The notes beneath the pieces are model-generated. The model was not told where the DNA came from. It saw only the letters and a list, made by a program, of their open reading frames with translations, and did not search any database. This document shows, piece by piece, positions 31,539 to 38,473 of a DNA stretch of 38,473 bases. How positions within the stretch are numbered: position 1 is the stretch's first letter; each line of letters starts with the position of its first letter. This DNA comes from JAAYCI01 sp964370165 (GTDB lineage: Bacteria; Bacillota; Clostridia; Oscillospirales; Ruminococcaceae): contig CAYJIG010000016.1 in assembly GCA_964370165.1 (NCBI GenBank), forward strand, positions 1 through 38,473, in the 5' to 3' direction. The position numbers and the translations under genes are program-made.

Positions 31539-32888
31539 GTGGATAGGAGCGGGTTTTACCCTGACATACATATGATGAAATCACTTTCACCAAAACAAAT
31601 ATGCTCACGTATAGGAATAGCGTTGTTTGCAATGATGCTGATATGGCAAAGCATCACCATCACTGTAATCAGCATTATCCCTGAACATTTGCTTGAAAAC
31701 GGCATAGTTTATTGGACAATAAATGATATCGCCTTATACTTTATTGCTGTTCCGATATTTTTGTTGATCATGAGATCCATACCAAATACCGAGCCCATAC
31801 CGCCGCGCTCAAAAAAACTAAGGGTTAGGGACTATATACTAGCTTTGCTGTTTGGTTTTGGTGGTACATACATAATCAATATTGCCAGCAACATTTTCTT
31901 GTCTGTTATAAACACCATAATCACCGGCGAGCTTTTACCTGACATGAGTAGCCTTAATGCTTTGACAGACAACACAGGAACGATAGGGTTATTGATTTTC
32001 GGCGTGCTTATACCATCTTTTGGTGAAGAATTTTTGTTCAGGCACGTGATGTGGAAAAAACTACGCGGCGCCGGAGACAAAACATATATTTTCTTTAGCG
32101 CATTATGTTTTGGTTTATTCCACGCGAATTTTTCTCAAAGCTTATATGCGTTTTTCATAGGTGCGATTTTTGCATGGGCTTATGTCCTTAGCGGACGGTT
32201 ATGGGTTCCTATAACAATGCATTTCATCTTTAACTTTGTAGGAATCATCATAGCGCCTTTAGCGCTGGAAAATAATACGGCTATTTTCATCATGGGTGGA
32301 ATGATAGCAATTTTAATTATAACAGCAATCGTGATATTTGTTGTCGGAAAAAAGTACATGCTTTCAACAATGCAACCTCCACAAGATACAACATGGCCGT
32401 ATAATCCACCGAAACCTGTCATGAAATGGGTGAATGGATATGGATATATACAAGTGTCAGAACAGCCTCAGCCTGCATTTCCTAACCAGGATGTCAATTA
32501 TCCACACCAAACATATAAAGGGGCACATTCACAGGATGCTTACACCTCATCACATGTTTATTATCCCGCCAAAGAAGCTTTGCTGACCACAAGCACCACT
32601 CAGGCTACCGCACCGGCACATGTTTACTATGCAGTAAATAGTCCTGCGCCGATGGTGAGTAATCAATTCGCCACACAGCAAGGGAGCTATCCAAACGCAA
32701 ACACGGCATACGAATATAATGCACCGCAATATGCCTCATTGTATCCCCCACCATTTTATAATGTACATCATGCACAGCCAAAGGCACCCACAATAAAGAC
32801 ATGCCTTGCAAATTTAGGCATGATAATGTTCATGTCGTTGGCGGTGGTTTTTATGATTTTTGGGATGGTTCAGATGTTTATTCCCTAA
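31539..32888 (+). CDS. CPBP family intramembrane metalloprotease with long tail
   Basis: A 449-residue membrane protein. Residues 20-270 have about eight helices and the three CPBP (Rce1-like) motifs: E163-E164-F-L-F-R168, F-G-L-F-H195, and H228-F-I-F-N232. These residues form the active site in the family. A Pro/Gln/Tyr-rich tail (about 285-425) follows, then a last membrane helix (about 425-446), so the tail is tethered at both ends, which is unusual. The start is uncertain: GTG 31539 has no ribosome site, while ATG 31572 or 31575 has only GGAG more than 20 bases upstream. Substrate is unknown; the family includes bacteriocin and prenyl-protein proteases. Confidence 0.82.
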   Translation: MDRSGFYPDIHMMKSLSPKQICSRIGIALFAMMLIWQSITITVISIIPEHLLENGIVYWTINDIALYFIAVPIFLLIMRSIPNTEPIPPRSKKLRVRDYILALLFGFGGTYIINIASNIFLSVINTIITGELLPDMSSLNALTDNTGTIGLLIFGVLIPSFGEEFLFRHVMWKKLRGAGDKTYIFFSALCFGLFHANFSQSLYAFFIGAIFAWAYVLSGRLWVPITMHFIFNFVGIIIAPLALENNTAIFIMGGMIAILIITAIVIFVVGKKYMLSTMQPPQDTTWPYNPPKPVMKWVNGYGYIQVSEQPQPAFPNQDVNYPHQTYKGAHSQDAYTSSHVYYPAKEALLTTSTTQATAPAHVYYAVNSPAPMVSNQFATQQGSYPNANTAYEYNAPQYASLYPPPFYNVHHAQPKAPTIKTCLANLGMIMFMSLAVVFMIFGMVQMFIP

Positions 32889-32910
32889 CGGCTATGGCTT
32901 GAGAAAATAT

Positions 32911-32970
32911 CAAAACACAAAAAACCTCTTGGTAAAGGCAATGCCTTTAGTCAAGAGGTTTTTGTTTTGT
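32911..32970. terminator. Bidirectional terminator, CPBP gene / ACT gene
   Basis: AAAACCTCTTG pairs with CAAGAGGTTTTT, with an inner AAGGC/GCCTT stem. T-rich tails occur on both strands. Confidence 0.88.
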
Positions 32971-32982
32971 GGTTACATAACA

Positions 32983-33417
32983 CTAGCAATTAGTGTCAAT
33001 TTCATCCATTGTAAGCAGTTTATATCCCTTATCGGCCAAAATACTTTCGGTTTTTTCAAGTTCGGTTACTCTCAAAATAATCACAGCTTGTTTTTGGATT
33101 CTGCGAACAAAGGAATACATATACTCTACCGAGATATCATTTTCATGCAAAAGTTGCAATGCACCGGCAAGACCACCGGGCGTATCAGATACACCCACAG
33201 CCACAACATCGCTGCATTTTGCAGTATATCCATTTTCTTTTACCACGGAAAGCGCCTTGTCTAAATCGCACACAATGGTACGCATGATACCAAAATCCGT
33301 AGTATCGGCAACAGACATGGCGATTAAATCTATTTGGTTATCACCCAAAACACTTAAAGCCTTAGCAAAACTACCCAGTTTATTTTCTAAAAAGATGGAC
33401 ATTTGTTGTATAGCCAT
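32983..33417 (-). CDS. Tandem ACT-domain protein
   Basis: A 144-residue protein made of two ACT-like domains (about 3-70 and 71-142), small regulatory folds that usually bind amino acids. The M-A-I-Q-Q-M-S-I-F-L-E-N-K-L-G-S-F start matches the ACT proteins encoded with phenylacetate-CoA ligase and indolepyruvate oxidoreductase genes in many anaerobes; such partnership suggests sensing an aromatic amino or oxo acid. I start at ATG 33417 (GGGGGA upstream); the in-frame ATG at 33432 overlaps the ribosome site. It is last in the minus-strand aromatic operon, 153 bases after the ligase, and ends at the bidirectional terminator. Confidence 0.88.
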   Translation of the reverse strand: MAIQQMSIFLENKLGSFAKALSVLGDNQIDLIAMSVADTTDFGIMRTIVCDLDKALSVVKENGYTAKCSDVVAVGVSDTPGGLAGALQLLHENDISVEYMYSFVRRIQKQAVIILRVTELEKTESILADKGYKLLTMDEIDTNC

Positions 33418-33570
33418 GCAAAAATCCCCCATTCATAGTATTTTGATCAATATATGTAAAATGCCAAAAATACGATTTTTTAACGAAATTTTAGCTGAAA
33501 TCCAGTAAAAAAGCTTTAATTTTGCAAAAAAACATGAAAAATTGCTTGTTTTTACTTATTTAGGCGCGAG

Positions 33571-34875
33571 CTATATATTTGTGCGCTTATCAATAACACG
33601 TTTAGATTTGCCTTCGCTACGTTCAATGGAACCGGGGTTCATCAGGCGTATTTTTATGCCAAGACCCAAAACTTGTTCAATAGCACGTTGCACATTTTGA
33701 GAAAGTTCTTCAATCGCACGTACTTCGTCAGAGAACATTTCCGGTGTCATTTCAACTTGGATTTCCAAAATATCCATGTTGTTTACCCTGTCCACCACCA
33801 GCATATAACGTGGGGCAATTCCGGGAACGCCTAAGATGGCGGCTTCCACCTGAGACGGGAAGACATTAACGCCACGGATGATAAGCATGTCGTCAGTGCG
33901 ACCACGCAAGCGCTGAATACGACGATGGGTGCGACCGCACACACACGGCTCGGGAATGATGCAGGTAAGATCATGCGTGCGATACCGTAAAGTAGGCATA
34001 CCTTCTTTTGACACGGTGGTGATAACAAGCTCGCCCATCTCGCCATCAGGCATGGCCTCGCCGGTATCGGGGTTGATAATTTCTATCATGAAATGATCTT
34101 CCCATACATGCAAGCCGTTTTGAGCCTGGCTACATTCCATGGCAACACCGGGACCGATGGTTTCGGTAAGGCCATAAATATCAAGTGCTTTAATGTTCAG
34201 ATACTCTTCTATTTTTTTACGCATACCTTCCGTCCATGGCTCGGCCCCAAAAATGCCGGTACGCAGTTTTAAGCGAGACAAGTCGAAATTTTCTGCTTGC
34301 AGAGCTTCTGCTACCATCAGTGCGTACGATGGAGTACAAGCAATAGCGGTGGTGCCAAGATCTTCCATAAGCATCAGCTGGCGCTGTGTGTTGCCGGCAC
34401 TGGTCGGAATTACTTTTGCGCCAACTTTTTCCACACCGTAGTGTAGACCAAGCCCGCCGGTGAAAAGACCATAACCATAACTTACCTGCACGGTATCGGT
34501 TTTGTCCACATCGGCACAACCAAGGCATCTTGCCACCACTTCGGACCAAATCTTCACGTCGTTTGCGGTGTATCCGGCCACGATGGGTTTTCCTGTGGTG
34601 CCGGAAGAAGCGTGTATGCGCACAATTTCATCTTGTGGTGCGGCGAAAAGCCCATACGGATAATTGTCACGCAGATCACTTTTTTCGGTGTAAGGCAAAA
34701 GACGTATATCGGAGAGAGTTTTGATATCCTCAGGTGAAACACCTTTTTCTTGCATTCTTTCACGATAAACAGGCACGTTTTGATATACACGAGTCACTGT
34801 TTTTTGCAAACGCGTCAGTTGCAAGCGTTCTAAATCTTCTCTCGGCATTGTTTCTACAGGTTTATTCCAGTACAT
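33571..34875 (-). CDS. paaK: Phenylacetate-CoA ligase
   Basis: A 434-residue member of the adenylate-forming family, activating phenylacetate or another aryl acid to its CoA thioester with ATP. The P-loop H-A-S-S-G-T-T-G-K-P (about 89-98), the I-F-G-A-E-P motif, Y-G-L-T-E-T-I-G-P-G and the R-G-R-T-D-D-M-L-I-I-R-G-V-N-V-F-P-S motif are all present. The start is ATG 34875, with AAAGGGG 10-16 bases upstream; M-Y-W-N-K-P is the usual family opening. It follows iorB by 36 bases. In this context it likely activates or releases aryl-acyl products formed by IorAB, and it can run toward ATP formation. Confidence 0.94.
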   Translation of the reverse strand: MYWNKPVETMPREDLERLQLTRLQKTVTRVYQNVPVYRERMQEKGVSPEDIKTLSDIRLLPYTEKSDLRDNYPYGLFAAPQDEIVRIHASSGTTGKPIVAGYTANDVKIWSEVVARCLGCADVDKTDTVQVSYGYGLFTGGLGLHYGVEKVGAKVIPTSAGNTQRQLMLMEDLGTTAIACTPSYALMVAEALQAENFDLSRLKLRTGIFGAEPWTEGMRKKIEEYLNIKALDIYGLTETIGPGVAMECSQAQNGLHVWEDHFMIEIINPDTGEAMPDGEMGELVITTVSKEGMPTLRYRTHDLTCIIPEPCVCGRTHRRIQRLRGRTDDMLIIRGVNVFPSQVEAAILGVPGIAPRYMLVVDRVNNMDILEIQVEMTPEMFSDEVRAIEELSQNVQRAIEQVLGLGIKIRLMNPGSIERSEGKSKRVIDKRTNI

Positions 34876-34911
34876 GTGGCACAACCCCTTTCCCAAAGTT
34901 ATAAGTTCAGC

Positions 34912-35496
34912 TTATAAGGCATATCCGATTTCGAAAGCTTTTTTATTAACGTCAATAAATTTTTGTGGCACAATAGCATTCAGTGCGTCTTCCCACACAG
35001 CTTTTTCAAACGGCAAACGTGCCGCCATAGCACCCATCAAAATAGTGTTCACTGCACGTTCGTTGCCGGCCTGCTTTGCCAAAGGCAATCCATCTATGGC
35101 CACAACATCGTTGGCGCTTTTTTCCAATGTTTCCACAATATTTTCAGGATACTCTGCCGCGCCGATAATAACAGGTAAAGGCATAATCTGCTGAGTGTTT
35201 ACAATCATGGTGCCGCTTTCGGACAAATACGGTAAAGCTCGCAAAGCTTCCAGTTCTTCAAACGCCAATACATAATCGGCGCATTTTTGTTCAACAAGTG
35301 GTGAATACACCTTATCGGCCATGCGCACATACGTGATAACAGATCCGCCACGTTGGCTCATGCCATGTACTTCGCTTACTTTTACGTCATATCCGCTTTG
35401 CATAGCGATATGGCCCAGTATACGGCTGGCAAGCAGTGTGCCCTGACCGCCAACACCCACGATGACAACATTCAAATTATCTATTGGTTTACTCAT
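34912..35496 (-). CDS. iorB: Indolepyruvate:ferredoxin oxidoreductase, beta subunit
   Basis: A 194-residue gamma-like subunit of 2-oxoacid:ferredoxin oxidoreductase. The V-I-V-G-V-G-G-Q-G-T-L-L-A-S-R motif near residues 10-24 and the E-V-H-G-M-S-Q-R-G-G-S-V block match IorB closely. With IorA it makes the heterodimer (or heterotetramer) that oxidatively decarboxylates arylpyruvates to aryl-acyl-CoA, reducing ferredoxin. Its ATG overlaps the stop of iorA by 4 bases (ATGA), a sign of translational coupling and 1:1 synthesis. The enzyme is oxygen sensitive in known cases. Confidence 0.95.
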   Translation of the reverse strand: MSKPIDNLNVVIVGVGGQGTLLASRILGHIAMQSGYDVKVSEVHGMSQRGGSVITYVRMADKVYSPLVEQKCADYVLAFEELEALRALPYLSESGTMIVNTQQIMPLPVIIGAAEYPENIVETLEKSANDVVAIDGLPLAKQAGNERAVNTILMGAMAARLPFEKAVWEDALNAIVPQKFIDVNKKAFEIGYAL

Positions 35497-37256
35497 TTGT
35501 CATCGCCTCCTTTCAGCACTTCAGTGCTTTTGATGCAGGATTTAGGGCAAGCGCCGGCGCATTGATAGCAGCCCCTGCATATGCTTTCGTCAATCTTTAT
35601 AACACCATCTTTGGTTTTTTGTATAGCAGGACACCCGATTTTCATACAAGCGCCGCATTTAATGCATTGGCTCTGGTCGATGGCAAGCGGTACAGGTTTT
35701 TCTTTGCTGAGCAAAACACACGGACGGCGCACAATCACCACTGAAGCAGATTCTTTTGCCATTTCTTCTTTGAGCACAGTTTCCAGCTCTTTTGTGTTAT
35801 GTGGGTCGACTGTGCGAACACTGGGAACACCAATGGCCTCGCAAAGTTTTTCAAGGTTAAGCTGTGGTGAAGCTTCAAAATGTATGTTGTAGCCTGTGGT
35901 AGGATTGGGCTGATGTCCTGTCATGCCGGTGGTACTGTTGTCTGAAATAATAACAGTGGAAAATCCTTTGTTATAAACCACATCCACAAGACCGGTGATG
36001 CCGGAATGTACAAATGTAGAGTCTCCGATAACAGCCACAGTGTTTTTGGCAAACTCTTTACCACGAGCTTTTTCAAGGCCCAGCGCCATACCGATGGATG
36101 CACCCATACACACAACGCTGTCAACAGCCGATAGTGGAGGTAGCGCACCAAGAGTGTAGCAGCCGATATCGGCCGAAACAGTAGCTTTCAGTTTTCCAAG
36201 CATACTGAAAAGCGGACGGTGAGGACAACCCGGACATAGCACAGGCGGACGAGAGGGTATTCCCTGTGTTTCCATAACGCCGGGGTCGGGAGCTCCCGCA
36301 AAAAGATGTCCGACTTTAAGCGCGAAAAGCTCGCCCAAAAGGCCGGTTTTGTCTTTGCCGGCATCCACTTTGATACCTGCGGCACGAATAGCATCTTCAA
36401 AATAAGGCTCCAGCTCTTCCACCACATATAATGTGTCTACATTTTGCGAAAACTCACGTATAAGCTCCATGTCCAGCGGATATACAATGCCAAGTTTCAG
36501 CACACTGGCGTTTGGCATGGCTTCTTTAACGTAGTTGTATGCATTACCGCTACACACAACGCCCACGGACTTGTCGTTATATTCAACATTGTTAAGGCCT
36601 AATGTGCCGATTTCAGAAAGCAGTTTTTCTTCTCTTTCCACCACAGAAACATGACGGTTGCGAGCGTTTCCGGGCATCATTACCCATTTTTGCATATTTT
36701 TCTCGTACGGCTTTAGAGGTACCTCGGTGCGTTGTGCGGGCTCTACCAAGCTACGTGCATGAGCAATACGAGTAACAAGGCGCACAAACACCGGGGTGTC
36801 ATAAGCCTCGCTTATTTCATATGCACGCTCCATGTATGACTGGCACTCGGCCGAGTCGGCAGGCTCCAGCATAGGAACATGCGCACTGCGTGCATAATAT
36901 CGGCTATCTTGTTCGTTTTGGCTGGAGTGCATGCCGGGATCATCCGCCACCACAATAACCAAACCGCCGTTTACACCGGTGTATGCAGCGGTGAAAAGTG
37001 GGTCGCCTGCCACGTTTACGCCAACATGTTTCATGCAGCATAGCGCACGTGCACCGCCCATGGACGCACCAATGGCAACTTCTAGCGAAACTTTTTCGTT
37101 AGGGCTCCACTCGCTATAAATTTCCTTGTATTTTGCGATGTTTTCTGTGATTTCAGTGGATGGAGTTCCCGGATATGCGCAAGCTACCGTCACGCCTGCA
37201 CTCCATGCACCATGGGCAATGGCTTCATTGCCGAGCATAAGTTTTTGTTGTTTCAA
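35493..37256 (-). CDS. iorA: Indolepyruvate:ferredoxin oxidoreductase, alpha subunit
   Basis: A 587-residue thiamine diphosphate enzyme subunit. The N-terminal pyrimidine-binding domain shows the A-Y-P-G-T-P-S-T-E-I motif; the C-terminal TPP domain has the C-P-G-C-P-H-R motif, G-D-S-T-F-V-H-S-G and D-N-S-T-T-G-M-T-G-H-Q; and the final 60 residues hold two ferredoxin-type iron-sulfur motifs (C-I-K-C-G-A-C-x3-G-C-P and C-R-G-C-Y-Q-C-A-G-A-C-P). It oxidises indolepyruvate, phenylpyruvate or hydroxyphenylpyruvate from Trp, Phe and Tyr deamination. The ATG has GGGAGGAAG upstream. The YczE-like gene ends 31 bases before it, so both probably share a transcript. Confidence 0.97.
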   Translation of the reverse strand: MKQQKLMLGNEAIAHGAWSAGVTVACAYPGTPSTEITENIAKYKEIYSEWSPNEKVSLEVAIGASMGGARALCCMKHVGVNVAGDPLFTAAYTGVNGGLVIVVADDPGMHSSQNEQDSRYYARSAHVPMLEPADSAECQSYMERAYEISEAYDTPVFVRLVTRIAHARSLVEPAQRTEVPLKPYEKNMQKWVMMPGNARNRHVSVVEREEKLLSEIGTLGLNNVEYNDKSVGVVCSGNAYNYVKEAMPNASVLKLGIVYPLDMELIREFSQNVDTLYVVEELEPYFEDAIRAAGIKVDAGKDKTGLLGELFALKVGHLFAGAPDPGVMETQGIPSRPPVLCPGCPHRPLFSMLGKLKATVSADIGCYTLGALPPLSAVDSVVCMGASIGMALGLEKARGKEFAKNTVAVIGDSTFVHSGITGLVDVVYNKGFSTVIISDNSTTGMTGHQPNPTTGYNIHFEASPQLNLEKLCEAIGVPSVRTVDPHNTKELETVLKEEMAKESASVVIVRRPCVLLSKEKPVPLAIDQSQCIKCGACMKIGCPAIQKTKDGVIKIDESICRGCYQCAGACPKSCIKSTEVLKGGDDK

Positions 37257-37287
37257 ATATACTTCCTCCCAGATATTTTATGAAAAT

Positions 37288-38007
37288 TCAGTTAATTGTT
37301 TTTTCTTCATCGAATAACTTGCTGAATAGTAATGGGTCCAACACTTTTTTTGTCAAGATACCCATTGCAGGCCCAACAGCAAGCGCAGTGATTACCGTGC
37401 CTTCACGTATAAGATAGCTAAATGAACCACTTTCGTCTATAACACCGATGTTGCCGGTTACTGCAAACATAGCAATGGCAGAAACCAAAACAAATGTACA
37501 ATCAAGAATCAGTTTGATTTTAGAATATGGATACTTGCCTAGTTTTTGTACAATGGCAAGACCGATGCCCTCAACCGGCATGGACATGATCTTAGCGCCC
37601 AGATATAAAGAAACACCAATCATTAAGAAAATGATGCTAACGGCAAGCATTACAAGACTACCGGCATACGTGGGGATATAAAAATTCCGAAACAAAATCT
37701 CGCATATATCCACAAACCACCCAAAAAGAAAAGCAACTGCTATTTGAAATAAATTAATAATAGGAAAGTTTTTGCCTAAAATAAAGATTTGTAATACAAC
37801 AAAAATACAATATATAAAGGCAACGCAGTTACCAAGGGTAAATATAGTAATCCCATAGTGATTTAAAATTAGGTGCAAAGCCCGAGAAACCGAAGATCCC
37901 GGAGATATGCCAAGATTAGCATTTATAGCTACTACCACACCGGCAGCTACAAACATCATGCCGATTATGTAGCAAAAAAAACGTATAATATATTTTGTTA
38001 TTTTCAT
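37288..38007 (-). CDS. YczE/YitT-like membrane protein
   Basis: A 239-residue membrane protein with five to six helices and the A-A-G-V-V-V-A-I-N-A-N-L-G-I-S-P-G motif, then L-x-x-x-G-x-N-F and K-L-G-K-Y-P-Y-S-K-I-K motifs of the YczE/DUF6198 group. Function is not established; a carrier or regulator has been suggested for relatives. ATG 38007 has GAGA only 8 bases away and is my choice; TTG 38019 also opens the frame and is not excluded. It is first in the aromatic 2-oxoacid operon, 31 bases before iorA, so it may move a substrate or product of that pathway; this is inference from context. Confidence 0.8.
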   Translation of the reverse strand: MKITKYIIRFFCYIIGMMFVAAGVVVAINANLGISPGSSVSRALHLILNHYGITIFTLGNCVAFIYCIFVVLQIFILGKNFPIINLFQIAVAFLFGWFVDICEILFRNFYIPTYAGSLVMLAVSIIFLMIGVSLYLGAKIMSMPVEGIGLAIVQKLGKYPYSKIKLILDCTFVLVSAIAMFAVTGNIGVIDESGSFSYLIREGTVITALAVGPAMGILTKKVLDPLLFSKLFDEEKTIN

Positions 38008-38058
38008 GTATATTCTCAATTCATTATATAAAATGCTGAGACTTAGTCATAAATTTAC

Positions 38059-38220
38059 AAATAAAACCCCTCGCCTAAAAAGACGAGGGCTACTTGTGAT
38101 AGGTACAATAAAATCTGGGTTAGAGAAAGTTGGAAAAGATATGGTTGTTTCACCCTATTTTACTGCAGTAAATACGCATCGATACGTTAAAGTCACAATA
38201 ACCATCAAGTTTCATCTTTA
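38059..38220 (-). ncRNA. Structured leader with terminator before the YczE-ior-paaK operon
   Basis: The transcript from the promoter above would hold complementary strands AAAGAT/ATCTTT (38219-38214 with 38140-38135) and ATGGTT/AACCAT (38205-38200 with 38146-38141), enclosing two hairpins, one with the perfect palindrome TTTACTGCAGTAAA (38159-38172) and one ACG/CGT (38174-38187). It ends with a hairpin CCCTCG/CGAGGG (38068-38089) and a T run (38066-38059 on the minus strand). That is an aptamer-like fold plus terminator, i.e. an attenuator or riboswitch layout; alternatively it is a free small RNA. No known riboswitch motif was recognised. Confidence 0.5.
38068..38089 (-). terminator. Intrinsic terminator within the leader
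   Basis: CCCTCG (38068-38073) and CGAGGG (38084-38089); on the minus strand the stem is followed by GTTTTATTTG. It lies about 60 bases before the YczE-like start, so it may be conditional. Confidence 0.75.
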
Positions 38221-38226
38221 CAATTT

Positions 38227-38254
38227 ATTGTACCACAACAGCAGATATTGTCAA
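38227..38254 (-). promoter_or_regulatory. Promoter of the leader / aromatic operon
   Basis: On the minus strand TTGACA (38254-38249), 16 bases, TACAAT (38232-38227). Start of transcription is expected near 38220. Confidence 0.75.
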
Positions 38255-38349
38255 GAAATACTATATCTTGGCCAATTGGTAATAAATGTAAGTTTGATGT
38301 TTGTATTATTGTAAATGTTTCATATAAAAAGTTATAAAGGTTTATGTAG

Positions 38350-38378
38350 TTGACAAATAAAAAGTAGTATGATATAGT
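38350..38378 (+). promoter_or_regulatory. Promoter of tRNA-fMet
   Basis: TTGACA (38350-38355), 17 bases, TATAGT (38373-38378), about 40 bases before the tRNA 5' end. Confidence 0.88.
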
Positions 38379-38418
38379 GTTCTAAGCTACTGAAGTGAGT
38401 TGCATTTATAGAATATAG

Positions 38419-38473
<55 letters not shown>

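Noticed and set aside
38006..38314. 102-codon plus-strand frame at the right end
   Set aside because: It crosses the leader hairpins and promoter of the opposite strand, has AT-driven composition and no recognisable domain.

Overview
The window looks like a chromosomal segment of a low-GC, strictly anaerobic Clostridia-type Firmicute, possibly of the Oscillospirales/Ruminococcaceae kind; the exact taxon cannot be read from the sequence. The clues are AT-rich intergenic DNA, strong TTGACA-N17-TATAAT promoters, GGAGG ribosome sites, a T-box leader, Gram-positive style intrinsic terminators, rubrerythrin, ferrous iron uptake, indolepyruvate:ferredoxin oxidoreductase, and a sensory [FeFe]-hydrogenase-like protein. 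There are no phage genes, transposases or CRISPR arrays. Genes are densely packed and mostly housekeeping or metabolic.

Layout. 1-1.2 kb: a small acidic membrane protein and a hemolysin III/PAQR protein. 1.25-7.3 kb: branched-chain amino acid block, with leuA behind a leucine-type T-box, leuB, an iron-dependent alcohol dehydrogenase with a TTG start, and convergent ilvE; leuC/leuD are not here. The ADH-ilvE convergence holds a hairpin-rich region that may be a small RNA. 7.4-8.8 kb: HAD phosphatase and convergent Nudix hydrolase. 8.9-11.6 kb: feoA-feoB-small Cys/His-rich protein on the minus strand, with a consensus promoter and a palindromic operator candidate. 11.8-15.6 kb: class II aldolase, rubrerythrin, GTP-dependent PEP carboxykinase and tRNA-Lys.

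15.7-22.1 kb: cell-envelope genes (a degenerate M23 protein, a VanY-type peptidase and a zinc-ribbon membrane protein) with asnS on the opposite strand. 22.1-22.6 kb: a gene-free stretch with nested inverted repeats that looks like a MITE or other structured repeat. 22.6-27.1 kb: UPF0178 protein, a PAS-GGDEF-degenerate EAL-HDOD signalling protein, an Smr protein, tRNA-Arg and a DEAD-box helicase.

27.2-31.1 kb: a plus-strand operon of DRTGG protein, anti-sigma-type ATPase, HydS-like sensory [FeFe]-hydrogenase homologue, second DRTGG protein and a DUF975 membrane protein, from a good promoter to a strong terminator. This is the most interesting protein-coding module: it looks like a redox or hydrogen-sensing switch without an adjacent catalytic hydrogenase. 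31.1-32.9 kb: a glutaredoxin-like protein and a CPBP membrane protease.

33-38.3 kb: a minus-strand operon of YczE-like membrane protein, iorA, iorB, phenylacetate-CoA ligase and ACT-domain regulator, for ferredoxin-coupled aryl-2-oxoacid oxidation and aryl-acid activation. It is preceded by a promoter, a roughly 130-nt structured leader and an intrinsic terminator, which together look like an attenuator or riboswitch. The window ends inside an initiator tRNA-Met gene with its own promoter.
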